Source of the DNA: Brasenia schreberi
Lineage: Eukaryota > Streptophyta > Magnoliopsida > Nymphaeales > Cabombaceae
Length of the DNA: 64,000 nucleotides
NCBI GenBank assembly: GCA_036023115.1
Contig: JAYKKT010000076.1
Location: forward strand, 4,278,001-4,342,000
Direction of reading: 5' to 3'
In this document: piece by piece, positions 11,340-21,425 of the stretch
Numbering within the stretch: the stretch's first letter is position 1
Layout: every line of letters starts with the position of its first letter
The notes under the pieces: generated by a model
Told to the model about the DNA's origin: nothing
What the model saw: the letters and a program-made list of their open reading frames with translations, nothing else
Databases searched by the model: none
Position numbers and translations under genes: made by a program

Positions 11340-12266
11340 AGTTGATATCAAGTCTTTACATAACATAATATACATCAAGCTACCCACAACTTGTGGATAA
11401 GGAACGTTAGGCTTATCGTCTCCTTCACCGAGACAATTCGCCTTACTAATTTTAACCCATTTTGCAACACGTGTAACAACAGACTTACATTCACCCATTT
11501 TGAACTTCTTGAGGATATAGTCGATATATCTCTCCTGACTCAGGCATAAGAGTCTAGATTCTCTATCTCGAGAGATCTTTATACCTAGGATATATGATGC
11601 TTCCCCCATATCCTTCATTTTGAACTTTGAGTTTAACCATGACTTGGTTTTGACAATCATCTCGTTGTCGTTTTCAGTCAACAATATGTCATCTACATAT
11701 AATGATAGGATGACAAAGTGACTCCCACTGTTTCAGACATATACACAGTGATCAAGTTTATTAGCCACAAACCCAAGTTCTATAATGGTATTTTGAAAAG
11801 TCAAATACCATTGGCGAGGTGATTGTTTTAGGCCATATAGGGATTTTCTCAACCTATATACTTTATCTTCTTGGCCTTCAACCACAAATCCTTCAGGTTG
11901 TTGCATGTATATGATTTCATCTAAATCTCTGTTTAGAAATATTGTCTTTACATCTAACTGTTGTAAGTTCAAATCATAATATACAGATATTGTCAGGATT
12001 ATTCTTGTGGATGCAAATTTTGCAACTGGAGAATATGTCTCAACATAATCTATCTCTTCTTTTTGTGAAAAACCCTTTGCAACCAACCTCGCTTTAAACT
12101 TGTCGATTGAACCATCGACTTTGTATTTCTTTTTCAGAACCCATTTACAACCTATGACTTTCCTTCCTTTTGGCAAATCAGTTAATTCCCAGACTTGGTT
12201 TTTCTCAATGGATTCAATTTGCTCATCCATGGCTTTCCCCCAATCTAATGCTTTCGATGAGTTCAT
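11340..12266 (-). pseudogene. Copia-B2 reverse transcriptase
   Basis: The minus strand encodes most of a copia reverse transcriptase. It starts near 12266 (ALDWGKAMDEQIESI) and continues through GCKWVLKKKYKVDGS, LVAKGFSQ, the LDVKTIFLN block and GLKQSPRQW. An in-frame TGA near 11730 precedes YVDD (11688-11699), after which it reads ENDNEMI..SYILGIKI. Coding similarity stops near 11340 at GSLMYIMLC. RNase H and the 3' LTR are absent. Confidence 0.88.
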
Positions 12267-13900
12267 AGCTTACTAATAAGTCAAGTTATCAGTCAACTCG
12301 TATAAATCCATCGAATTAGACACTTCTTCTGTAAGATAAGTATGATAATCCTTTAAGTAGGACGGAATGACCCTTGTCCTTTTATGTCCACTTAAGGTTT
12401 CGGTTGTTTAAAGAAGATTTTATATGGGCTCAAAAGATGATTGACCTAGGTCTATTAGATCATCAATACATTCATCATTGTTTTCCAAGATGTCATTCTT
12501 AGAATCTTCTAAGAATTCAACATCTCTGCTTTCAATTAGTAAGTGGTCCTTATGATAAAAATGATATCCTTTTGAACCTTTTCGGATATCTAATTAATAT
12601 ACATCTTAAGGACCTACTGTCTAGCTTATCTCTAAACTAATCAAGGATCTTTACGTGTGCAACAAATCCTCACCTCCTAAGATGACCTAGGTTGAGTTTT
12701 CTTCCAAACCATATCTCATACGGTGTAGTGAATTACACGGTACTCTATTGAGTATGTAAACCATTGTACTTACTGCTTCTCTCCAAAATATCCTTGGTAG
12801 ATAAACATCGATCAATATTGACCTTGTCATATTCAACAAGGTTCTGTTGTATCTCTCAGCTACACCATTTTATTGAGGTGTCATAGGTATTGTATTTTGC
12901 TTTGCAATACCAAAGTCTTTACAGAATTCAATAAATTCTGCAGAGATATATTCACCACCTCTATCTGATCTTAAGACTTTGATTGAATGCCTTAATTGGT
13001 TTTTCACTTTCTTCTTATATACTTTAAAAACATCAAGTGCCTCAGATTTATGTGCTAAAAGATATAAATACATATATCTAGAGTAATCATTGATAAATAT
13101 TATAAAATAAACATTTTCACGATGTGACCTTACTCTAAATGGTCCACATAAATCCATGTGAATAACCGCCAATAGGGTTGTTACCCTTGTTGATTCCTTG
13201 GGAAAAACTTTTCTTGTCATTTTTCCTTGTATACAAGCTTCACACTTGTTGAAAGTATCCTCAAATTCTGGTAGTAAGTCAAAGTTGTATAATTTCCTCA
13301 ACTTTTTCAAACTTATATGCCCAAGGCGTTTGTGCCATATATTCACATCAACATTAAAGGCACACTCAATATAAGCATAAGAACTACCAATTTCATTATC
13401 ACTGAATTTAAACAATCTATGCTCTACATCAAATTCCCTAAAGAATAATATTTTCCCACATTTTCTTACAGTCACCTTGCTAGGAATAAACGTGACCTCA
13501 AAACCTTTCTTTACTAAAGCAGGGATCGAGACCAGATTGTACCTTATAGTTTGCACAATTAATACATTAGTTAATACAATTGATTTGCATTGTACATAGA
13601 TTCTAAATGACCCAATACCTAAAACATCCGAGAAGGTGTTGTTACCCATGGACACTCGATATTCGCCTGGTTTGTATTCCTTTAGATCCATTGCTCCTTC
13701 CTTGGTCTTTGAGATGTGTTTGGTAGCTCCGGAGTCTATCCACCAACCTGTCACCGGGCGGTCCATGTAAAAACACTTTGAAATCACGCAGATTATGTTT
13801 TGCTTCTCTGACTGTTCGCGTTGTGGGTTGTTTCTTCCACCTTTTATGTTACGACAATCCCTCTTATAGTGTCCCATCTTTCCACTGTTGAAACACTTGA
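12267..13900 (-). pseudogene. Copia-B2 integrase and protease
   Basis: The longest open stretch (12870-13877, 335 codons) begins in the Gag zinc knuckle (GHYKRDC). It runs through the aspartic protease site WWIDSGATKHI, the pre-integrase domain with HKRLGH and C-x2-C (CEACIQGKMTR), and into the integrase core (LRSDRGGEYIS). It ends just after MTPQ, where a TAA interrupts. From 12267 to 12869 the C-terminal integrase and linker are present but frameshifted. Confidence 0.88.
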
Positions 13901-14645
13901 CTCGAGAAGCGGTTTCCTACGATTTCTTAAAATTTTGACTGCCCTTCTTGTTATTCTTGCCAAACCTCTTGTTTGGTTTATTTTTCTTGTGGTTGGGTTT
14001 GGAGCTAAACCATATCTCAACTTGTACGACTAGCAATTTTTCTTTCTTGTTTTTGATCATATGTTCTTACTCTATTGCTAGTTTCAGGGTCAATTTAGAA
14101 AGGTTAATCTCTAGCCCTAATCTGAGGGTAGTGGTGACAATGTTCCATGACGAGGGTAGACTGTTTAAGATTGTTGATATTTGTATCGGTTCTGAGATAA
14201 TTGATTTTGCCACGGCTAAGTCCTAGCCATTACTAACATATGATTTACATGTTCTCCTACATTATCTCCTTCTCTCATTTTGAATAAGTTATACTTTTGT
14301 AGTAGCAATTGTACATGTAATTTGGCAATTGTGTCATACTTAGCTGTTATTGAATCAAACAACTATTTAGCGGTTTCGTATTCTTCGAAGACCATAATCA
14401 AGTCATCCTCTATGTAAGTCAACATGATTGTCCTTACTATTGTGTATCTTTTAGAAATATTTTATACATTTCTATTTGTTGCTCAGTTGTGTTTGGTGGT
14501 GGCAAACACATGGTTTCTTTTAATACATACTCAACACCCTCAAGTGTTAGAGTAAGTGGGATTCTCCTCTTCAATGCTTGAAAGTTTAGACCGTTCAATT
14601 TTTTGATTTTTTTCAATTCAGACACACATATTCTTGAATTCATTT
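13901..14645 (-). pseudogene. Copia-B2 gag
   Basis: The minus-strand start appears near 14643 (MNSRICVSELKKIKKLNG), leading to KRRIPLTLTLEGVEYVLKE, a typical copia Gag N-terminus. It continues with frameshifts through the capsid-like region to the zinc knuckle at about 13870 (VKCFN, then GHYKRDC). The same text, more decayed, is present in Copia-B3 at 26320-27165. Gag packages element RNA. Confidence 0.8.
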
Positions 14646-14849
14646 TTATGTGTTTTGCAATTATAACAATTAGATGGTATAAAAAGGAAACAAACAATAA
14701 GCAACAAGCACACATAGCAGGAACTATGTTAGAACGATGCATAATATCATAAAAACAAGCTAAAAACAACTTATCAGTAACTTGGGGTAAATTCTTAATT
14801 TTCTCATAAATTTCTACCTTTAGCATTTTCCAAAAAAATAATACTAGGG

Positions 14850-15440
14850 GTAAAATTGTAATTTTAACTATCTGTCCACTTTTGAATTTTTTTGAAAAGC
14901 CTAAGGACAGACTCGTAAAATTACTCTTTGTTATTTCTATAAAATTCGTAACTGATCGGGGATAAATTTGTAATTTTAACCCTCAGTCTGAATTAGTAAT
15001 TTTTTCAAAAGTCGAGGGACAAACTTGTCTTTCGACATAATGGCAGAAAAGTAATAACTAAAACTGGTATTTTGTAATTTTTACAAACTATCGGAGGGTA
15101 AAAATGACTTTTTGCCCAGTAAGGGCAAAACAGTCTTTTATTTGAGGTTTCCTCATAGCGGCCTTTTCTAGAGAGACTGTAATGTATTTTTCGTGTATAT
15201 GTTTTCCATACTTTCTGTGTACACACTGCTCTTATTTATAGAGCAGTGCTTGCTCCACGTCTTCCGGTTTTTCAGCTGGGTTTCTCTCATCTGGAGCATA
15301 ACATTCGGACTGTTACCGCGTTTTCCGGTAACGGTACGGCGGTTACCTGACCCTATCTTTAACTCCCGACATGGTAATGGTTTGGATGTCCTGTCCAGTC
15401 ATTACCGTGCTATGTTGCCGAGAATGGCCACTCTGTAACA
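14850..15440 (-). repeat. Copia-B2 5' LTR
   Basis: Upstream of gag on the minus strand is an LTR-like region beginning tgttacagagtggcc at 15440 and carrying a TATA box at 15233-15240. Its inner part resembles 27350-27560 next to Copia-B3 gag, including ggagggtaaaaatgac-type text, supporting LTR or leader identity. No partner LTR exists because B2 is 3'-truncated. I could not find a convincing primer-binding site. The inner boundary is approximate. Confidence 0.6.
15233..15240 (-). promoter_or_regulatory. TATA box of Copia-B2 LTR
   Basis: The sequence tatttata reads tataaata on the minus strand, about 200 bp inside the proposed LTR start and oriented toward gag. Confidence 0.55.
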
Positions 15441-15448
15441 TTTGTAAT

Positions 15449-15562
15449 ATGGTTGGCTGATTTTCTCAAAGGACAATCCTTCCTCCCTGCAATTGAGCCT
15501 AAAAAGTCAAGGATGTGACATTCCACAAACTTATTTACTTCACTATTTTGATTTTATTCTTG
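15449..15562 (+). repeat. Right copy of direct repeat bounding the composite cassette
   Basis: Matches 8868-8970 in direct orientation, with an extra 11 bp around caaggatgtga. It begins 9 bp outside the outer end of the Copia-B2 LTR. Sequence to the right does not resemble the sequence left of the first copy. Confidence 0.8.
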
Positions 15563-17149
15563 ACTTTTATAAAAGAATGTTCGTCGTGTTGAAAATAAAT
15601 TATTTAAAGAAAATATTCATGGTTAGCATGAAGGAAAGCAAAGTGAATATGACTGGCAAACGAGTCGAACAAATCGGACAGAATATCTCGATCCAAAGTT
15701 GTCTTCCTCTTAAAGATAACTTTCATTTAAGATTTAAATCTTTAATCAAAACGAAGTCAATTTTGAACTTTATATAATTTTATGCAGGAATTGAAAGATT
15801 TGATAATTTAATTATAGTATTAATTCCATCGATATATGTGATGGTTGACTAATCAAGTTTACACAAATCAACTAAACCCAAACTTGCAATATTCGGTTCC
15901 CAAAGCACAAGGAGTCGTGTTTGGTTCATTTAGATCATGAAATGAACGTGTGCAAGCTCATTACGAGCTGAGCCGAGTCTCTAAGTTCGGTTCTTTAATC
16001 AACATGAAGAAGCGATAGTTAAATAGAAATTGGACAAGCAAGGGTTACGATCATTTAAATGCCATTTCGGGAAGATCTTCAGGTGAAAGAAAAAGTAACA
16101 ACGAACAGCAGCAAACTCTTTCGAAAGGAATGGTATTAAAAGGGCAAGGCAAATGGATTCAGAAAGAAAGTGAACAAGTACGCAAATCGTTAGCGAAGTT
16201 GATAAGAGCCCCCAATTAAGGATGGCAATTTCCACCCGCCCCGTTCCGATTGAGGGTCAGGTTTAAGGTAAATCCATCTTGATATATTATATTATATATA
16301 TGTTTATAATTATATTTTATATAAGTACAACTATATATATACACAATATTACTTTAAAATATAAACATTTTATATTTTATGTAAATATATACATTCAAAT
16401 GATTTTTCTTTTTTACAATTTTTTTTATATTTTGAAATAAGGTGGTGCGTGTTGTAACCAGAAAGTAAGGAGGGGGCGGGTTAATTTAAACATGCACGCA
16501 CCGCCCTTGACCTATTCTCGAACTTTAAATGGGTAGGACATCACAACTGCTCCATTGAGTTGCGGCATGGAATCAAGAGCTCCAAGTGGGCTATTTTTGG
16601 TAAGCAGAAATGGTGATAAGGGATGAACCAGAAGTATGGTTTCGGTGCCTAAATGCCCGCTAACCTAGACCCCCAACGGGTGTTGGTCGATTAAGATGTG
16701 GTCATGGAAGTCAAAATCGACTAAGGAGTGGGTAACAACTCACTTGCATAATCAAATAGCCCCAAAAATGGATGGTGCTAAAGCGAGCAACCCACACCAA
16801 ACCGTCGAGGCGATTGCCAAGCTTCAATGAGTAGGAGGGCACGACGATAGTTGCAAAACCCAAGCTACAAGGCCAAGCAGAATGGCCGTCGATGCAGATC
16901 TTTGTGGGAGTAGCAAATATTCAAATGAGAACTTTGAAAGTCGAAGAGAGAAAAGGTTTCATGTGAATGACACTTGTGCATGGATTAGTCAATCTTAAGA
17001 GGCATGGGAAACCCATAGGATAGCGTGGATCACACAAACCTTAAAAGGGAATCGGGTTAAAATTCCCGAAGCAGGACATGGCGGTTGACGACAATGTTAG
17101 GGAGTTTAGAGACATCGGTGGGGGCCTCAAGAAGAGTTATCTTTTCTGC
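15563..17149. other. Unassigned; includes a decayed dispersed repeat at 16215-16545
   Basis: No gene is recognised. From 16215 the text gatggcaatttccacccg followed by a GC-rich start, an AT-rich centre (16280-16440), and a GC-rich end resembles common plant dispersed repeats whose ends read ggatggcaa..cccgccccg. The right terminus is too decayed to define inverted repeats. The remainder is featureless. Confidence 0.3.
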
Positions 17150-17800
17150 TTAACAATCTACCCACCCTAGAAACGGTTCAGTCGGAGATAGGGTCCAACG
17201 ACTGGAAGAGCACCGCATGTGTGTCTGATGGGTGCGACTTTTGCGTTGTGACCAAAACCTTTTCATGAAGGATGTAGCTAGGTCTTCAAAAATTCGGAAA
17301 TGTCTTAGGTTTTGGGTAGCCATCCACCTAAAGGCTTCACCTTTTAAGGGTATGAGGGAACCAATATATCCATTTAGCATTTTCTTTATTTTTCTTAATG
17401 ACTCTCCTAGTGAATAGTTGAAGTAAGAATTGGTAGAACTCTAGGATTTCATCATCGCTATCAGTTTCATAATCCATTGCTAAGAAGTCTTCATTGTCAT
17501 ACCTCCATTCATCCTTGCTCTCCTTTCGTAGGATTGCTTCGTACGTCTTTTGAAACTCATTCATTTTCAATTCTTTTTTGGTATGCTTCGACTCCCGTTT
17601 GTGAACTGTCATCTTCTCCTTGAGCTTGTTGATCTTTTCCTTCAGTTTGTCCTTCTTCCTTGCTACGTTGAGATCTTACTTTGAGCTTGGGAAGCTTAGG
17701 CAACCTGATTCGAGAAGGAACAAGTACATTCTTGCTTACCAATGATAGAAGTGAGATGAGTACGGGTTGAAGTCTTCCCAATGCATCGAGCCTCTATTTG
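17150..17800 (-). pseudogene. Gag-like retroelement relic
   Basis: The minus strand has two overlapping frames. One ends in KENAKWIYWFPHTLK; the shifted frame continues LKGEAFRWMATQ and then FRIFEDLATSFMKRFW. This W..LP..LKG.A..W then F.dL...F...F spacing is the pattern of plant retrotransposon Gag (gypsy type). Upstream the frame is lysine/glutamate-rich. No zinc knuckle, protease or polymerase follows within reach. It could instead be an unrelated charged protein fragment. Confidence 0.4.
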
Positions 17801-18215
17801 CTCAAAGACTTTACCCAAATGTTGAAAACTCATTTTTCCTTGAGACCAGTTTTGGAAGGAGAGCCCATTCCCAGAAGTCCACACAACTATTGAAGTCTAT
17901 GTAGCAATACCTTAAAGGTATATGCATCAAAAGGTAACCTCCTATTGAGTTGAGTTGACTGTCTATGGAATAAAGTGTATCTCATAGCAAATCAAGGAAG
18001 GGGTAAAAGAGAGATAGTGGCCAAGAAGGTACACCAACAATAGCTAGTTGCCGGTCGGGATTCATTAGAACTTGGAGGACACGCAAACTACATGAAGACG
18101 CGTGTTCTCATGAAGAGGAACTTCTGGGGCATGGTCTCGAACAGATGAACTCTATAAGAAAAAAATATTAAGTGATTTGAAAGAGACATGCATGAGTAAT
18201 TTAAGGACATCACTT

Positions 18216-18496
18216 CTCTCAAGTCTCGATATGCTTTGAGTGACTCTATGAGAGGAATTTGGATCAAGATCTTGGACACTTTTTCGAGAGTGTGGTAGTC
18301 ACTAGTGTCCCATATGGGTCAACATGCATAATTATAGCTTGGGGATTATATAGGCCTCTCAAGTCTTGATCTGCTTTGAGTGACTCTATGAGAGGAATTT
18401 GGATTCAAGATCTTGGACACTTTTTTGAGAGTGTTGTAGTCACTAGAGTTCCATATGGGTCAACATGCATAATTATAGATTGGGGATTATATAGGC
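18216..18496. repeat. 140-bp tandem duplication
   Basis: Units 18216-18355 and 18356-18496 start ctctcaagtct and end attatataggc. They differ at about ten positions and by one inserted base. Neither unit resembles a known element. Confidence 0.92.
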
Positions 18497-20046
18497 AATG
18501 AGCACCACCTGACCTAGGATTATTGTTGTTGCCTGAGTGCTTACTATAATTGAAGAGTCGTGACCGATAACAATCGATTGTTGGAGGTAGCATGTTGGTG
18601 TAACAACTAGTCCACCAGAAGCAAAGGGAGCCTCTTGAGGACAAGGGTAGTTATTTGAGAAATAGAAGAAAAAGCTTGGTCTATTTGCTATTTCCTCTAA
18701 CATGCCACTGGGTAGATCAACAATGGCTAGAGGATAATAAGGTTCAACCATAATTTGATTGAGCCTTGAGGAATGTGACACTCCACAAAATAACAACCTA
18801 GGAAAGAAGATCTTCTTCAACATGCATAGATGATGAAGATCATCGATGAAATTAGCAACAGAAGTAGAACATAATGACCTAAAATACAAGAGAAGAAAAT
18901 CATGCTCATGTCGATTGCAGGTGGATAGAAGTCATGTAACGATCTCCTTGTAGAAATAATCATGACCAAAGCTTAGCACAATGTAGTTACAATGAGTCAA
19001 ATACAAGCAATTAGGATGCATATGGAGAAATCTGAACTCTAGAAATACAAATTTAGAGTTGTAAAAGCTACAACGGGATCTGACTAAGTAAGACGGGCAG
19101 TCACTCAAGAGTATTTTAAGAAAAAAGTTTGTCGAATGATACGCCATGACCGAAAAAGGAAGAAGCAAGTGATAATCGTGTGCTAGACATAATGGCATGT
19201 ATCACGAAAGCCATTCACCTTGCATGGTGTTCCCAATCCGAGGTTGTGCTAATTCCCCAGTATTTACAAATGAAATCATCCCAGAAAACTATTACGAAAG
19301 TCTGGGGACAACCAACTCTTGACACATTAACAAGGTGAGATTAATGCTATTAATCGGCAAACCGGTGATCAACCAAACATCTAAGATCATTGGGAACATC
19401 ATCTTGAACGGAAACTAGACATGATTGTAATAAAAAACCTAAAAAGCAAGAAAAGAGGACAACATATAGTCATCAAAGTGGATGCCTAAGTAAGGTATCA
19501 TGATGAGGTTGTAAATGTAAATACCCATCCTTCCCACAAGTGGTGCTTCTGATCTAGGATGTAATTAAGCCCATTGATATAAAGTTGATTGCAAGACAGT
19601 CTCAAACTGATGGAGCTTGGGCACTGAGATATTACAAACTTATTATGGGACCGAAGCAAAGGCACAAGATGAAAGTTTGAAAGTCCTGTCGAAGTACTTG
19701 TGAGGAACAAGAACATTGGTGTCGGAGTTGAAACATTTGACAGTTGACGAAGACGAAGGAGGCAAATTGTAGGAGGAAAATCAATAAGAAAGAATGAAGT
19801 AGAGAGAGGAAATGGAGAAACCTTACTTTATAAGCTGCCAAATGATATTATAAAAAGTAGAGAATCTCGAAAATCACATGAAGTGATGTGTCAAAAGGTT
19901 TGCTAGTTCTTTGACACAAATATTTGATCCATTGGGTAGAAGGATGGAAACAGGGTGGGGTGGGTGGCTAATCACTCCACATGCCCCACCCTAAAATTTT
20001 CTCTATATGCCCTCAATGGTTCCTCTCATACTAAGTTGGATTACTA
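18497..20046. other. Unassigned sequence
   Basis: No supported gene. Several 70-140 codon minus-strand frames exist but show no domain, and none is clearly continuous with the next. The stretch may be a further decayed retroelement related to the gag-like relic at 17150-17800, but nothing diagnostic is visible. Confidence 0.3.
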
Positions 20047-20585
20047 GTTATGGTTTCAGTGAACAATAAACAGGGACAATGGAAATCTCGTTAATCTATT
20101 CAAGTGCGTCACTAATTGGATGATGAGGCATTTGACTACCTTAAGAGAGTCATAATTGCTACCACTGTTTACCCGTGCTTGGTTGAATTTCTTTACTTTG
20201 TGTCAACATCTGCAAGACTTTGTTTTAATTAAATAGTTGGATTCCCCTTGTCCGTACCAGTTCTGAGTTGGTTATTCAATGCCCAGGAAAGGCCCCCGAG
20301 GGGGGCGTTCCCAGTCTGTCCCCCGACCTGCACATAGTAGCCCGCTCTCATTGCAGGACCAACTCGAGCAGTCCTCCAATAGCCAGTTGGTTCTAGACAG
20401 AGATCTCCGTGCCCAACCCTTAGAGCCAATCCTTTTCCCGAAGTTACAGGCCAACTTACCTTGCCTACATTGTTCTATTGGCTAAAGGTTGTTCACCTTG
20501 GAGACCTAATGTGGTTATGAGTACGATTGGGCAATGAGAGGTACTCAGTCATCTAGATTTCCAAGGGTTGTCAGGGGTTGTTGTC
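20047..20585 (-). pseudogene. 25S (large-subunit) rRNA gene fragment, decayed
   Basis: The plus strand is the complement of the plant 25S rRNA. Landmarks left to right are ctaccttaagagagtcat, acccgtgcttggttgaattt, gttttaattaaatag, ggattccccttgtccgtacc, caatccttttcccgaagtta and gttcaccttggagacctaat. The fragment is therefore an rRNA pseudogene on the minus strand, about 540 bp of the 3.4-kb gene, with internal deletions between 20195 and 20225 and near 20455. Many differences from functional 25S are C-to-T or G-to-A, consistent with decay of methylated CpG. It is not a functional rDNA unit. Confidence 0.9.
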
Positions 20586-20629
20586 ACAATAAATGATAAT
20601 TGGCTCGTTGGTTATATCCAATTTCAAAT

Positions 20630-21225
20630 CACGTAGCATACATCAAGCTACCCGTAGCTTATGCATAAGAAATATTAGGCTTATCGTCTCTTTCACCAGG
20701 CTTACTCAATCTGATCACTTTCGCAACAGGTGTAAATACAAACTTGCATTACCTATTTTAAACTTTTTAAGCATATAATCGATATCTCTCTCCTAACTTA
20801 AGCATTAGAGTTTAGATTCTCTATCTTGAGAAATCTTTATACCCAGGATATATGATGCTTACTCCATATCTTTCATTTCAGACCTTGAGTTTAACCATGA
20901 CTTGGTTTTGACAAACATCTTATGACTTGGTTTTGACAATCATCTCATTGTCATTGTCAATCAATAATATGTCATCTACATATAATGATAAGATGACAAA
21001 GTGACTCCCACTATTCTAGACATATACATAGTAGTGAAGTTCATTAGCCACAAACCCAAGATCAATAATGGCATTTTGAAAAGTAAAATACCATTAGCGA
21101 GGTGATTGTTTAAGAGCATATAAAGATATTTTTAACCTATATATTTTATCTTCTTGGCCTTCAACTTTGTATCCTTCGAGCTGTTGCATTTATATGATTT
21201 CATCTAAATTTCCATTTAGAAAAGT
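20630..21225 (-). pseudogene. Copia-B3 reverse transcriptase, 3' part
   Basis: Third copy of the Copia-B family. The minus strand holds the YVDD box at 20971-20982 and the flanking blocks also seen in B2 (LILSLYVDDILL region; GLKQSPR region near 21110). A 30-bp scale tandem duplication of tgacttggttttgacaa occurs at about 20890-20945. Similarity begins near 20630, close to where B2 also stops. The hAT transposon interrupts it at 21225; it resumes at 24646. Confidence 0.85.
21218..21225. repeat. hAT target-site duplication, left
   Basis: agaaaagt immediately precedes the transposon and is repeated exactly at 24638-24645. Eight-base duplications are the hallmark of hAT insertion. Confidence 0.95.
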
Positions 21226-21235
21226 CAGTGTTGTC

Positions 21236-21425
21236 CGTATCGCACCGTATCGTACGATACGGTGCGATACGTATCGTATCGTGGGCCACCACGATACGAT
21301 ACGGGCCCCCGTATCGCAGGTGCGGGCGTATCGCACCGTATCGTGCGATACGGCCCGTATCGCACGATACGGTGCGTATCGCCCGTATCGTACGATACGG
21401 GCGATACGCCCTGGGACCCTTATAA
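21236..21425. repeat. hAT left subterminal CGTATCG/CGATACG array
   Basis: About 190 bp composed largely of gtatcg and its complement cgatac in both orientations, with perfect local palindromes such as cgtatcgtacgatacg. hAT transposases bind short subterminal motifs repeated near both ends; this density suggests that role, but binding is inferred. Confidence 0.8.
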
